Notes: generated from the letters alone by a model not told the origin. DNA of 64,000 bases from Chitinophaga lutea (GCF_003813775.1 NZ_RPDH01000001.1:310001-374000); one strand, 5' to 3'. Shown: positions 44,373-54,746, counted from the first letter of the stretch. Translations and numbers: made by a program.

Positions 44373-44861
44373 CTAATCCGGCAATTCAATCACTTCGAGG
44401 CCTTTAATGTCTCCGTTCGACAATTCGAACCGCACGAGGGTCTTCACTTTGTGCCAGCCCTGTTTGCCGCAGGCGCCCGGGTTGATGTGCAACAACTGTA
44501 GTGCCGGATCGGGGATCACCTTCAGGATGTGGGAATGCCCGGTAATGAATAACTGCGGCCGTTTTTTCTGGATATGCGGTTTGAGTGCGGGCGTGTAGCG
44601 GGGCGGATAGCCGCCGATGTGGGTCATCCATACTTTCACGCCTTCGCAGATAAAGAGGTTGTGCTCGGGGTAACGGATACGGATATCCTGTCCGTCGATA
44701 TTGCCGTATACGGCGCGGAAGGGTTTGAAGGCCTCCAGTTCGTCGGCCAGCGCTACGTTGCCGATGTCGCCGGCGTGCCATATTTCATCCACCTGGTCGA
44801 AATATTTGAATACCTGCGGGTGCAGGTAGCCGTGCGTATCGGACATCAAACCTATTTTCAT
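44373..44861 (-). CDS. YfcE/MJ0936-type metallophosphoesterase
   Basis: 162 residues. Compact calcineurin-like fold: GLMSDTHGYLHP (D-x-H), WHAGDIGN (GD), VYGNIDGQ (GN-D in place of GNHD), MTHIGGYP, and ITGHSHILK (GHxH). The YfcE group hydrolyses bis(p-nitrophenyl)phosphate-like diesters; physiological substrate unknown. Its start overlaps the stop of hutG by 4 bp (ATGA), so it is translated with the hut operon, although its activity has no obvious place in histidine breakdown. Confidence 0.92.
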   Translation of the reverse strand: MKIGLMSDTHGYLHPQVFKYFDQVDEIWHAGDIGNVALADELEAFKPFRAVYGNIDGQDIRIRYPEHNLFICEGVKVWMTHIGGYPPRYTPALKPHIQKKRPQLFITGHSHILKVIPDPALQLLHINPGACGKQGWHKVKTLVRFELSNGDIKGLEVIELPD

Positions 44862-45856
44862 GCTGCGAAAGTAGCATAATAATTCATCACGATTTCGAAT
44901 ACGAGCGAGGCGGCGAGTTTGGCCGTACGCTGGTCCGCATCGAGCGTGGGGTTCAGTTCCGCGATGTCGGCCCCCGCGAGTTTGCCACTGCGGAGCACGG
45001 TGCGGAAACAGTCGAGGAACAGGGCGTCGGGGATGAGGCCGTTGTAAGCCGTGGCGCTTACGCCGGGCGCATACGCGGCGGCGAATACATCGAGGCAGGT
45101 GGTCAGGTAAACCTGGTCGTTCCGCTGGATGAAAGCCTTTATCGCACCGATGAGGCGTTCCTGGTATTTGAGCTGGAAAACGGACGCGGGCAGGTGCTCC
45201 ACTCCGAGCGCGTCCGCCGTTTGGAACAGCCTCGGCGTATTGCTGTTTTGCTGGATGCCGAGGGCGAGATAATGAAAGGGTTTGCCTTCCTCCCGCCGCT
45301 CCTGCGCCGTCTGCCAGAAACCGGTACCGGAGCTGGGCCCGGCCGCATCCGGCTCGCGCAGGTCGAAGTGTGCGTCGAAGTTGATGATGCCGAGTTGTTT
45401 TGTGCCGGCATGCCGGCGGATGCCGCGCTCGTGCGCAAAGGCGATTTCGTGCCCGCCGCCCAGCAACAACGGCAGGTATCCTGCCTGGAGAATATGCTGC
45501 ACGGTGGCCGACAATGCTTCCTGTGCGGATTCAAGCTGCCCGTCGTCGCATACGATGTCGCCGGCATCGGCGAGTATATGCGCGCCGAAATGCACGGGAA
45601 AAGCGGCGCAGGCCTTCCGTAACGCAACAGGGCCTTCCGCAGCGCCCGTTCTGCCTTTGTTGCGGCGCACGCCTTCGTCGCAGGCGAACCCGAGCAAGGC
45701 TATGCCCTTATGCCCCGGGTGCAGCACCGGCAATGGATCCTTGCTGATATCCACCCGCCGCACCACCTGGTGCCAGCGGCGCACGTCCGGCGTATCGCCG
45801 TCCACACGCCCCTGCCAGACGTTGTCTGCGGTAGGTCTGTAATGTAATAGAGTCAT
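44858..45856 (-). CDS. hutG: formimidoylglutamase
   Basis: 332 residues, ureohydrolase/arginase fold. Mn2+ ligand motifs GGGHEIAFAH, NFDAHFDLR and TTCLDVFAAAYAPG are in place; the last replaces the SxDxxDP of arginases with CLDVFAAAYAPG as in HutG. It converts N-formimidoyl-glutamate to glutamate and formamide, the last step of histidine degradation. Starts 12 bp after hutI ends and overlaps the phosphoesterase gene by 4 bp. Operon context makes formimidoylglutamase far likelier than agmatinase or arginase. Confidence 0.92.
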   Translation of the reverse strand: MTLLHYRPTADNVWQGRVDGDTPDVRRWHQVVRRVDISKDPLPVLHPGHKGIALLGFACDEGVRRNKGRTGAAEGPVALRKACAAFPVHFGAHILADAGDIVCDDGQLESAQEALSATVQHILQAGYLPLLLGGGHEIAFAHERGIRRHAGTKQLGIINFDAHFDLREPDAAGPSSGTGFWQTAQERREEGKPFHYLALGIQQNSNTPRLFQTADALGVEHLPASVFQLKYQERLIGAIKAFIQRNDQVYLTTCLDVFAAAYAPGVSATAYNGLIPDALFLDCFRTVLRSGKLAGADIAELNPTLDADQRTAKLAASLVFEIVMNYYATFAA

Positions 45857-45868
45857 ATGCGGGGGGTG

Positions 45869-47068
45869 TTATGATATAGTAATCCGGTTGCCGCCTTTCC
45901 ATACTGCCACGGGTTTCATGCTGCCCTGGTAGTACAGGATGTCGCGGTGGTCTTTACAGGGGTAGGCCTGCAGGTCTGCCGCCGGCATCGCCATGCCCAG
46001 TGCTTTGGCCGCCCTGAACGTAAGCCCCGCCAGCACTTCGGCGGTCGACAACTTTTCCGCCGCGCTCAATACGGCCGCCTGCATCAGCAGGTCTCCCATC
46101 GGCGCGGAGCCGGGGTTCCAGTCGCTCGCAATGGCCACCGATGCGCCGGCGTTCAGCAGTTTACGCGCGGGTGCGTAGTGCATCCCGAGGCCGAGTGAGG
46201 CGCCGGGCAATACCACCGCCACGGTGTTGGATGCCGCCAGCCTGCGGATATCTTCTTCCTTCGACGCTTCGAGGTGATCGGCGGAAAGCGCATGCATTTC
46301 CACCGCCACCTGCGCTCCGCCGCTGCTGAACTGGTCCGCATGCACGGTGATCTGCATTCCCGTTTTCGGCAGGAAGGCCCTCGCCGCTTCCACGGAAAAA
46401 GCCGTTTCTTCTATAAAAATGTCTATCCTGTTCGCCAGCTGCTCCGCTTTCACCAGCGGCAACAGTTCGTTGATGATCCAGTGAAGGTAAGCCCTTTCAT
46501 CGCCGTCGAAATCTTTCGGGCGCATGTGCGCGGCGAGGCAGGTGGGAATCAGCGTGGCTTGTGTGTGCAGCCCGGCGGTTCTGATGGCGCGGAGCATCTT
46601 TAACTCGTCTTCCGCGTTCAGGCCATAACCGCTTTTCACTTCGATGGTGGTGACGCCGTTTTGCAGATGCCGGTTGGCGCGCGCCACGGTGTTTTCCGCG
46701 AGTTCGGTGACGGTAGCTTCGCGGGTTTTCGTGACGGAATCCCAGATGCCGCCGCCGGCGCGTGCAATGTCGAGGTACGATTTACCGGCGATGCGCATGG
46801 CATAGTCACGGCTGCGGTTGCCGGCAAAACAGATGTGGGTATGCGCGTCGATGAAGCCGGGGATCAGCACCTGCGGTTCGTCTACCAGCTCCAGCCGCGC
46901 CGAGGGGTTGGCCTTTTTCAGCTTTGCGTAATCGTCGAACACGACCGTGCCATCGCTGATCAGCGCGCCACCGTCTGCGATCACCTGCAATGCCTCATCG
47001 CGGATGGGGCCTTTGTCCGGCAAACCCGCCAAAGGCAATATCTGTGAAAATGGGCCAATGAGTTGCAT
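45869..47068 (-). CDS. hutI: imidazolonepropionase
   Basis: 399 residues, amidohydrolase fold. Metal ligand motif IDAHTHICFAGNRSRDYAMR (DxHTH) near 70-90, VEVKSGYGL region in EVKSGYGLNAEDELKML, the third ligand in TVHADQFSSGGAQVA, and ASDWNPGSAP with the final Asp. It opens the imidazolone ring to N-formimidoyl-glutamate. Third enzyme of the pathway; follows hutU in transcription order, but separated from it by a 404-bp repeat array, unlike the tight spacing of the other hut genes. Confidence 0.95.
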   Translation of the reverse strand: MQLIGPFSQILPLAGLPDKGPIRDEALQVIADGGALISDGTVVFDDYAKLKKANPSARLELVDEPQVLIPGFIDAHTHICFAGNRSRDYAMRIAGKSYLDIARAGGGIWDSVTKTREATVTELAENTVARANRHLQNGVTTIEVKSGYGLNAEDELKMLRAIRTAGLHTQATLIPTCLAAHMRPKDFDGDERAYLHWIINELLPLVKAEQLANRIDIFIEETAFSVEAARAFLPKTGMQITVHADQFSSGGAQVAVEMHALSADHLEASKEEDIRRLAASNTVAVVLPGASLGLGMHYAPARKLLNAGASVAIASDWNPGSAPMGDLLMQAAVLSAAEKLSTAEVLAGLTFRAAKALGMAMPAADLQAYPCKDHRDILYYQGSMKPVAVWKGGNRITIS

Positions 47069-47472
47069 AAAGTTTTGTTTGATGCTTTGAAATAAGCGGA
47101 GATGTCTTCATCATCGAATCAGTTGCGGCTGACTGGATCTACTGACGAAAGCAGACCGTTCGTCCGGTTACCAAGATGATGTCTCCATGCGATCAGTTCC
47201 GGCTGATTTTATCCACAAGCGAAAGGTGAACCATTCGTTTCAGTCTCTGCTGTAATGTCTCCATCATTGAATCAGCTTCGGCTGATTTTATCCATGGGTG
47301 AAGACGAACCATTCGTCCAGTTACTGCGATGATGTCTCCATGCGATCAGTTCCGGCTGATTTTATCCACGGCGAAAGGTGGATCATTCGTTTCAGTCTCT
47401 GCTGTAATGTCTCCATCATGATATCAGCTTAAGCTGATTTTATCCGCGGGTCGAAAGACGAACCCTTCATAC
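47069..47472 (-). repeat. five-unit ~76-bp tandem repeat array inside the hut operon
   Basis: Core at about 47101-47453. Units are marked by ATGTCTyCAT, at 47102, 47179, 47255, 47332 and 47407 (spacings 77, 76, 77, 75). Each contains a palindrome of the form ATCAG-n6-CTGAT (for example ATCAGCTTAAGCTGAT, 47423-47438) followed by TTTTATCC. Units 2 and 4, and units 3 and 5, are more alike than neighbours, which gives a second-order period of about 153 bp. No open frame runs through the array. It fills the whole gap between hutU and hutI. Similarity of the unit to the hutU 3' end is weak, unlike the array at 15945. Confidence 0.85.
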
Positions 47473-49120
47473 CTACAGCCCCAGTCCGAATTTCGCGCTC
47501 CACTCCTCCGCTCTTTCATACCCCGCATCCGCATGCCGGAAAATGCCCAGTGCGGGATCGTTGTACAGCACACGGCTAAGACAGGCGGCTGCGCGATCGG
47601 TGCCGTCCGCCAGCACCACCATGCCCGCATGCTGGGAATATCCCATGCCCACGCCGCCGCCGTGATGAAACGATACCCAGGTGGCGCCGCCGGCGGTGTT
47701 AGACATCAGGTTCAGCAACGTCCAGTCGCTCACCGCATCGGAACCGTCTTTCATCGCTTCGGTTTCTCGGTTGGGGGAGGCTACCGAACCGCAATCGAGG
47801 TGGTCGCGGCCGATTACGATGGGCGCTTTCACCTTACCGGTACGCACCAGTTCATTGAAGATCAGTCCCGCCTTTTCCCTTTCACCCATGCCCAGCCAGC
47901 AGATGCGGGCAGGCAGGCCCTGGAAGGCCACACGCTCCTGTGCTTTTTTCAGCCAGTTGATAAGCGGTGTGTTATCCGGGAATGCTTCCATCAATGCGCG
48001 GTCGGTCGTATAAATATCTTCCGGGTCGCCGGACAATGCCACCCAGCGGAACGGTCCTTTGCCTTCGCAGAACAGCGGCCGGATGTACGCCGGTGTAAAA
48101 CCGGGGAAGTTGAATGCATTCTTTTCGCCGCCTTCTCTGGCGAACTCGCGGAGGTTATTACCATAATCGAAAGTAACCGCGCCGCGGCGCTGCAGTTCCA
48201 GCATAAACCCTACATGGCGGGCCATGCTGGCGAGCGACAATTGTTTATAACGCGCGGCATCGGTAGTGCGCAGCGCGGCGGCTTCCGCCAGCGTAAGCCC
48301 GTTGGGCACGTAGCCGTTCACCGGGTCGTGCGCGGACGTCTGGTCCGTGAGAATATCGGGAATGATGTTATCGCGCAGCAGTTTCTCCAGCATGTCGCCC
48401 GCATCGCTCACGAGGCCGATGGACAGGGCTTCGCCTTTCGCCTGCGCCTCTTTCGCCCAGGCGATCGCTTCTTCGTAAGAATGCGTCATGCGGTCGATGT
48501 ATTTCGTATCGATGCGTTTCTGAATGCGCGCCGGGTCTACGTCTGCGCCGAGGAACACCGCGCCGGCCATGGTAGCCGCCAGCGGTTGTGCCCCGCCCAT
48601 CCCGCCGATGCCCGCCGTCACCAGCAGTTTGCCCGTGAGGTTGCCGCCGAAATGCTGGCGGCCGCACTCTACAAACGTTTCATACGTACCCTGCAGAATG
48701 CCCTGCGTACCGATATATATCCAGCTGCCCGCCGTCATCTGCCCGTACATCATGAGCCCTTTGGCCCGCAGTTCGTTGAAGTGTTCCCAGGTAGCCCACT
48801 TGGGCACCAGGTTGCTGTTGGCCAGCAATACGCGCGGCGCCTGCGGATGCGTGCGCACCACGCCCACCGGTTTGCCGGATTGCACGAGCAGAGAATGGTC
48901 TTCGTCGAGCGTGAGCAACACCCGTATGATCTGCTGCAATGCCTCGCGGTTACGCGCCGCCTGGCCGATGCCGCCGTACACCACCAGTTCGTCGGGGTTT
49001 TCGGCTACTTCATGATCGAGATTGTTGAGCAGCATGCGCAGCGGCGCTTCCGTCTGCCACGAACGGGCATGCAGCTGTGTGCCGCGCGGGGCTTTGTAAT
49101 GCGGGTGCGCCGCGTAAGTA

Positions 49121-49146
<26 letters not shown>
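47473..49146 (-). CDS. hutU: urocanate hydratase
   Basis: 557 residues, normal length. [11 protein letters not shown] near 55, [29 protein letters not shown] '[11 protein letters not shown]', and the C-terminal [17 protein letters not shown], with NAD as bound electrophile; [14 protein letters not shown] is the conserved mid-domain block. It hydrates urocanate to imidazolone propionate. The 5' end overlaps hutH by 26 bp, so translation is coupled. Confidence 0.97.
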
Positions 49147-50685
<1,539 letters not shown>

Positions 50686-50689
<4 letters not shown>

Positions 50690-51192
50690 GAAAGATCTGT
50701 TTTGGTGTTGACGGGCATTTCGCGCCGGATGCGGTCGGCCAGCGGAAGGGATTCCACGGCCTGCTCCAGCGTATTGATTGCTTCCAGTATTTTGCTGCTT
50801 TGTTTATTTTCCGCCACCAGCGCCTGCATGGCGGTATCTATGCCTTTCCAGACGGGCAGCACCTGCTCCAGCAGGGCCGCGCCTTTTTTGGTGAATACCA
50901 CCCACTGCCGGCGGCCGTCTTCCTCGCAACGGCTGGTTTTGACGAGCCCTTTTTTGCGGAGGTTGGTCACCAGCTGGCTCACCGCGGAATGCGATACCTC
51001 CAGCTCGGTGGCGATGTCCATCAGCGTAAGCCGCTCCCGTTCGGACAAAAGGTAGAACAGCGGGAACCAGCTGGCGTCAAAGGCGATGCCCTGCTGGCCG
51101 TACACTTTGTTCACTTCCGCCAGGAAGTACTCACTGAGCCGCCGGAGCCGGCTGCCGAAGATGAGATAACCGAGTTTCGGATAAAAGCCCAT
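50686..51192 (-). CDS. MarR family regulator heading the hut operon
   Basis: 168 residues. Winged helix-turn-helix: LMDIATELEVSHSAVSQLVTNL near 56-78 (two helices), wing with EEDGRRQWVVFTKKG, flanked by long dimer helices. A MarR-type regulator in this place is unlike the HutC (GntR) control known from Pseudomonas and enterobacteria. A perfect palindrome lies 5 bp upstream of its start codon, so it probably represses its own operon, perhaps relieved by urocanate or histidine; the ligand is inferred. Translation is coupled to hutH by a 4-bp overlap. Confidence 0.92.
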
Positions 51193-51196
51193 AGAA

Positions 51197-51214
51197 TATA
51201 TAAGTGCTTATATA
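51197..51214 (-). promoter_or_regulatory. perfect palindrome, putative MarR operator of the hut operon
   Basis: TATATAAG-TG-CTTATATA, 8-bp arms, placed 5 bp before the marR start codon and just after a near-consensus -7 box (TAATATTG on the minus strand, 51220-51227). It would cover the transcription start. The size and two-fold symmetry suit a MarR dimer. Confidence 0.7.
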
Positions 51215-51219
51215 ATTTA

Positions 51220-51227
51220 CAATATTA
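51220..51227 (-). promoter_or_regulatory. putative -7 box (TAATATTG) of the hut operon
   Basis: One mismatch to TAnnTTTG on the minus strand, 27 bp before the marR start codon and adjacent to the palindrome at 51197-51214. Confidence 0.4.
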
Positions 51228-51257
51228 AGAAATCCGGCGGATTGCGCACGGATTTTT

Positions 51258-51647
51258 TTATTTGCGTTTTACGTCAAACCAAACGGGGGATTTATCCTCT
51301 ATTTCGCCATTGTAGTTAATGGACAGCTCCTCGCCTTTTTTGATATCGCGGCGGGTTTTGATGGCCATGGTTTCCGCTTCAAAGTCCATCTCGTACTCGC
51401 AATTGGGCTCGTACGCGTGGTTGTAAATAGAACAAAAGCCGAGCGCAATACAGGAACGGGTTTCCCTGGCTCCCCAGAGGAAGATGTAGTTGTGCAGTTT
51501 AGTTTTGTCGACAATTTGGGTATCGCTGTTGGACAATACCAGTACAGGTGATACTTCTATTTGTGTTCCGGCCGGAATGGGTTCTTTTGTGAAAACACCC
51601 CGTCCCTTTTCTTTTGTTTTCTGAATGTATAAATACGGCTTGATCAT
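51258..51647 (-). CDS. SET domain protein
   Basis: 129 residues. Start chosen at MIKPYLYIQKTKEKGRGVF; the longer frame adds 12 residues with no domain match. KGRGVFTKEPIPAGTQIEV, ALGFCSIYNHAYEPNCEYE and GEELSINYN are the three SET blocks, the last two forming the NHxxxPN and GEELxxxY knot that binds SAM and the target lysine. It is a bare catalytic core without pre-SET or post-SET domains. Bacterial members may methylate ribosomal or nucleoid proteins; the target here is unknown. Monocistronic; separate from the hut operon by a divergent-like gap. Confidence 0.92.
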   Translation of the reverse strand: MIKPYLYIQKTKEKGRGVFTKEPIPAGTQIEVSPVLVLSNSDTQIVDKTKLHNYIFLWGARETRSCIALGFCSIYNHAYEPNCEYEMDFEAETMAIKTRRDIKKGEELSINYNGEIEDKSPVWFDVKRK

Positions 51648-51724
51648 AATCTCACGGAATAAAGAGCCGTAAAGTAACATCAAACCGGTCAGTTAACAAA
51701 ATGCGGGGAATCAGAATTGATATT

Positions 51725-51732
51725 TATTTTTG
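51725..51732 (+). promoter_or_regulatory. putative -7 box (TATTTTTG) of the bestrophin-like gene
   Basis: TATTTTTG then CTGCT and the ATG at 51738, a 5-bp gap; another candidate for a leaderless transcript. Confidence 0.5.
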
Positions 51733-51737
51733 CTGCT

Positions 51738-52613
51738 ATGATCAACTATAATCCTAAAGACTGGTTTACTTTCATCTTCCGCATCCATAAGGCAGACACT
51801 GTTAAAAAGCTGTTTCCCATGTTTATAGCCATGGCGATCTATTCCGCCGTCATCGCCTGGCTGGAGCTGGAGGTATTCCGCCTTTCGGAAAAAGACCATA
51901 TCAGGAACATCACCGCCATGCACGGCCTGCTGGGCTTTGTGATATCGCTGCTGCTGGTGTTCCGCACCAATACGGCGTACGACCGTTGGTGGGAGGGCCG
52001 CCGCCAGTGGGGCGCGCTGGTCAACACCAGCCGTAACCTCGCCCTGAAGCTGCAGGCCATGCTGCCCGCCGGGCATCCGTCACGGCAGTTTTTCCGGGCG
52101 ATGATACCCAACTTCGCCTTCGCCCTGAAAGACCACCTGCGGGGAGAGATACATGAGCACAGCTTCGAAGGGCTGAGCCCTGAAGAAAAAGCGGCCGTCC
52201 GTTCCGGCAAACATGTGCCCAACCAGGTGGCCGGCATCATCATGGCGAAAGTGAACGAACTGTACCGCCAGCAGGTGATCACGGGCGACCAGCTCATCAC
52301 CATCAACGCGCAGCTGGAATCGCTGGCGGACGTATGCGGCGCCTGCGAAAGGATCAAAAACACGCCCATCCCCTTTTCATACAGCGTGTTCCTCAAAAAA
52401 TTCATCTTCTTTTATGTGATGACGTTGCCCATGGGGTATGTGTTCGGGCTGGGATACCTGGTGATACCCATGGTCGTTTTTATATTTTACGTGCTGGCCA
52501 GCCTCGAGCTGATTGCGGAAGAGATTGAAGACCCCTTTGGCAAAGACGCCAACGACCTGCCCACCGACGTGATGAGCGGCAACATCCGCAAACACGTGCA
52601 GGAGATTTTGTAA
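51738..52613 (+). CDS. bestrophin-like (UPF0187) membrane protein
   Basis: 291 residues. Start chosen at MINYNPKDWFTFIFRI, since the seven residues before it lie in the promoter box. Bestrophin traits: aromatic N-terminus WFTFIF, FRTNTAYDRWWEGRRQWGALVNTSRNLA, and the C-terminal PFGKDANDLPTD that lines the cytosolic side. Hydrophobic segments near 33-52, 65-85 and two close together near 215-260. Family members form pentameric anion or cation channels. It precedes mgtE by 30 bp; the two may be cotranscribed. Confidence 0.88.
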   Translation: MINYNPKDWFTFIFRIHKADTVKKLFPMFIAMAIYSAVIAWLELEVFRLSEKDHIRNITAMHGLLGFVISLLLVFRTNTAYDRWWEGRRQWGALVNTSRNLALKLQAMLPAGHPSRQFFRAMIPNFAFALKDHLRGEIHEHSFEGLSPEEKAAVRSGKHVPNQVAGIIMAKVNELYRQQVITGDQLITINAQLESLADVCGACERIKNTPIPFSYSVFLKKFIFFYVMTLPMGYVFGLGYLVIPMVVFIFYVLASLELIAEEIEDPFGKDANDLPTDVMSGNIRKHVQEIL

Positions 52614-52643
52614 TACACTGTTTTCACGCAAGGCCTGTTTAAT

Positions 52644-54020
52644 ATGGAAAATGTAGCATTACTGGAGCGATTCGAAGAGCTGGTGAAAGTGCAGCCGTCG
52701 CGGGAACTCAAAGAATTTCTCGACGACCAGCTGATTACCGACATCGCGGAACTGATATACGAGGCGCCGGACGAGGCCGTACTGATCATGAACAACCTTA
52801 CGCTCGGCCGCGCCGCGGCGGCGTTCAGGATATTGGAATTCCCCACCCAGGAAGACATCATCAAAGCCCTGCCGGCCGCCAGAACGGCGGAACTGCTCAA
52901 CGAACTGCCGCCGGACGACCGCACCGCCTTTCTCGAAGAACTGCCCAGCCAGGCCGTGCAGGAACTGATCAAACTGCTGCATCCCGAAGAAAGAAAAGTG
53001 ACCCTCTCCCTGCTCGGCTATCCCGAAAACAGCGTGGGGCGTATCATGACGCCGGACTACATCGCGGCCAAAGCGCACTGGACCGTGGCCCAGGTGCTCC
53101 AGCATATCCGGATGTACGGGCGGGACAGTGAGACCATCGACGTGATTTACATCATCGACAACGAAGGTAAACTGCTCGACGATTTCCGTATCCGCGAATT
53201 CCTCCTCGTATCGCCCGATACGCCGGTAGAAAGCCTCATGGACGACCGCTTCGTGGCCCTGCATGTAAACGACGAACAGGAAGAAGCCATCCAGGTGTTC
53301 CGGCTCGAAAACCGTGTGGCCCTGCCCGTGCTCGACAACCAGGGCGTGATGCTCGGCATCGTGACCATCGACGATATGCTGTGGATCGCCAACGAAGAAC
53401 ATACGGAAGACATCCAGAAGATCGGTGGTACCGAGGCGCTGGACGAACCGTACCTCGACATGCCTTTCCTCAAGCTGATCAAAAAACGCGTGGGCTGGCT
53501 GGTGGTGCTGTTCGTGGGTGAAATGCTGACGGCTACCGTGATGACTTATTTCGAAGACGAGATCGCCAAAGCCGTGGTGCTCGCCCTGTTTGTACCGCTC
53601 ATTATTTCCAGCGGGGGCAACAGCGGCTCGCAGGCATCCACCCTCATCATCCAGGCCATGGCGCTGGGCGAGCTGTCTACGCGCGACTGGTGGCGGGTGA
53701 TGCGCCGCGAAATATTCTCCGGCCTCATGCTGGGCGGTGTGCTCGGCCTCGTGGGCTTCGCGCGCATCCTTATCTGGAACCACTTCTTCCACACCTACGG
53801 TGAACATACTTTCCTCATCGCGCTGACGCTGGGCGTATCGCTGATCGGCGTGGTGCTCTGGGGCACCCTCTCCGGTTCCATGCTGCCGCTGCTGCTCAAA
53901 CGGGCGGGCGCGGACCCTGCCAGTTCTTCCGCGCCATTCGTGGCTACGCTGGTGGATGTAACGGGATTGGTGATTTATTTCAGTGTGGCGTACCTCTTCT
54001 TACAGGGCATTCTGTTGTAG
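52644..54020 (+). CDS. mgtE: magnesium transporter MgtE
   Basis: 458 residues. N-terminal Mg-sensing superhelix (~1-130), two CBS domains (~135-255), a connecting helix and five membrane helices from ~283. GGNSGSQ at 324-330 is the strictly conserved segment of the ion pore; the last helix is VDVTGLVIYFSVAYLFLQG. It admits Mg2+ when the cytosolic domains are depleted of it. The 3' end of the gene (from the codon for Asp in VDVTG) is repeated once directly downstream. Confidence 0.96.
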   Translation: MENVALLERFEELVKVQPSRELKEFLDDQLITDIAELIYEAPDEAVLIMNNLTLGRAAAAFRILEFPTQEDIIKALPAARTAELLNELPPDDRTAFLEELPSQAVQELIKLLHPEERKVTLSLLGYPENSVGRIMTPDYIAAKAHWTVAQVLQHIRMYGRDSETIDVIYIIDNEGKLLDDFRIREFLLVSPDTPVESLMDDRFVALHVNDEQEEAIQVFRLENRVALPVLDNQGVMLGIVTIDDMLWIANEEHTEDIQKIGGTEALDEPYLDMPFLKLIKKRVGWLVVLFVGEMLTATVMTYFEDEIAKAVVLALFVPLIISSGGNSGSQASTLIIQAMALGELSTRDWWRVMRREIFSGLMLGGVLGLVGFARILIWNHFFHTYGEHTFLIALTLGVSLIGVVLWGTLSGSMLPLLLKRAGADPASSSAPFVATLVDVTGLVIYFSVAYLFLQGILL

Positions 54021-54116
54021 GTTATTTGTCCTTTGGATGCGACGGGGCTGGTGATTGATTCGATGATGTACCTGTTCTTCCAGGGCATTTTACTCAAAGT
54101 CATTCGTCCTTTTGGC
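53955..54116 (+). repeat. 81-bp tandem duplication of the mgtE 3' end
   Basis: Copy 1 (53955-54035) is the end of mgtE and its first 15 untranslated bases; copy 2 (54036-54116) lies wholly downstream of the stop. GATGyrACGGGrnTGGTGATT, TACCTsTTCTTmCAGGGCATT and TCsTTTnGG recur. Copy 2 read in mgtE's frame gives DATGLVIDSMMYLFFQGILL (20 residues), against DVTGLVIYFSVAYLFLQG in the gene, so the copy keeps protein-level resemblance despite not being translated. The period is 81 bp, a multiple of three. Confidence 0.85.
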
Positions 54117-54144
54117 CGTTTTGAATGGCTCTGCTACACATGCT

Positions 54145-54696
54145 TCAATACCGCTGCTGCACATAACGGCTGGCGTTCCTGGTTTTGTATACAATGAAAA
54201 GGTTCCCGTAATCTTTATCGGCGATGGAGTCGATACGGGGTTTTACGTTGAGGCTTTTAAGGATGGGAATGAGCGTGTTGCTGTGGCCGATCACGAGGAT
54301 GCGTTTGCCCCAGTCGCCGTGCCGGCTGATCTCATATAACAGGGATTCTCCCGTACTGTCCGGCTGATACAGCACCGTATCCACCCGCCCCTGCAGGCGC
54401 AGGCTGTCGCCCGTCTGCATCGTGCGTTTGTATTTTGTGCTGTAGATGCGGGTGATCGCGGAGTCTTTCAGCAGGCGGTACAGCTTGCCCGCGCGCTGCC
54501 GTCCTGCCGCGGTGAGCGTGGAATCGGCGCCCGGGTTCTTTTCCGCATGGCGCACGAGGAAAAAAGTACCCGTCAGGAAGGTGCTGTCTTCCGTTACCGG
54601 CACCGTTACCCTGGCCGCCTGTTTACGCTGGCCGCAGGCGGCCAGCAGCAGCACCAGGAGTGTGCCGGTCATCATATTACGCGCTGTTGTGCCCAT
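54145..54696 (-). CDS. histidine phosphatase family lipoprotein
   Basis: 183 residues. Signal with lipobox LLLAAC, then FFLVRHAEKN (the RHG-type motif, here RHAEK) near 45-54, LTAAGRQRAGKLY, YSTKYKRTMQT and VIGHSNTLIPIL with the second catalytic His. All four catalytic positions are present. The protein would sit on a membrane, facing the periplasm. Similar small secreted histidine phosphatases occur in Bacteroidota without known substrate. It ends 29 bp past the mgtE tail copy and is divergent from the S9 peptidase gene. Confidence 0.88.
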   Translation of the reverse strand: MGTTARNMMTGTLLVLLLAACGQRKQAARVTVPVTEDSTFLTGTFFLVRHAEKNPGADSTLTAAGRQRAGKLYRLLKDSAITRIYSTKYKRTMQTGDSLRLQGRVDTVLYQPDSTGESLLYEISRHGDWGKRILVIGHSNTLIPILKSLNVKPRIDSIADKDYGNLFIVYKTRNASRYVQQRY

Positions 54697-54746
54697 GTTG
54701 TTTCTTATATTGCAACAAATTATAGAATTCTACACTATTAACCAAT

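Noticed and set aside
47101..47453. CRISPR array or small peptide gene family
   Set aside because: Units repeat over their full length without spacers, and stops occur in all frames.
51229..51260. Terminator AAATCCG...CGGATTTTTTT between marR and the SET gene
   Set aside because: The strong T-tract is on the plus strand, where no gene ends; for the minus-strand SET gene the T-run is weak, so I did not call it.
53955..54116. Stop-codon readthrough extending MgtE into the second copy
   Set aside because: Copy 2 is in frame, but MgtE already ends at the family's normal place with the fifth membrane helix, and no readthrough signal is visible.
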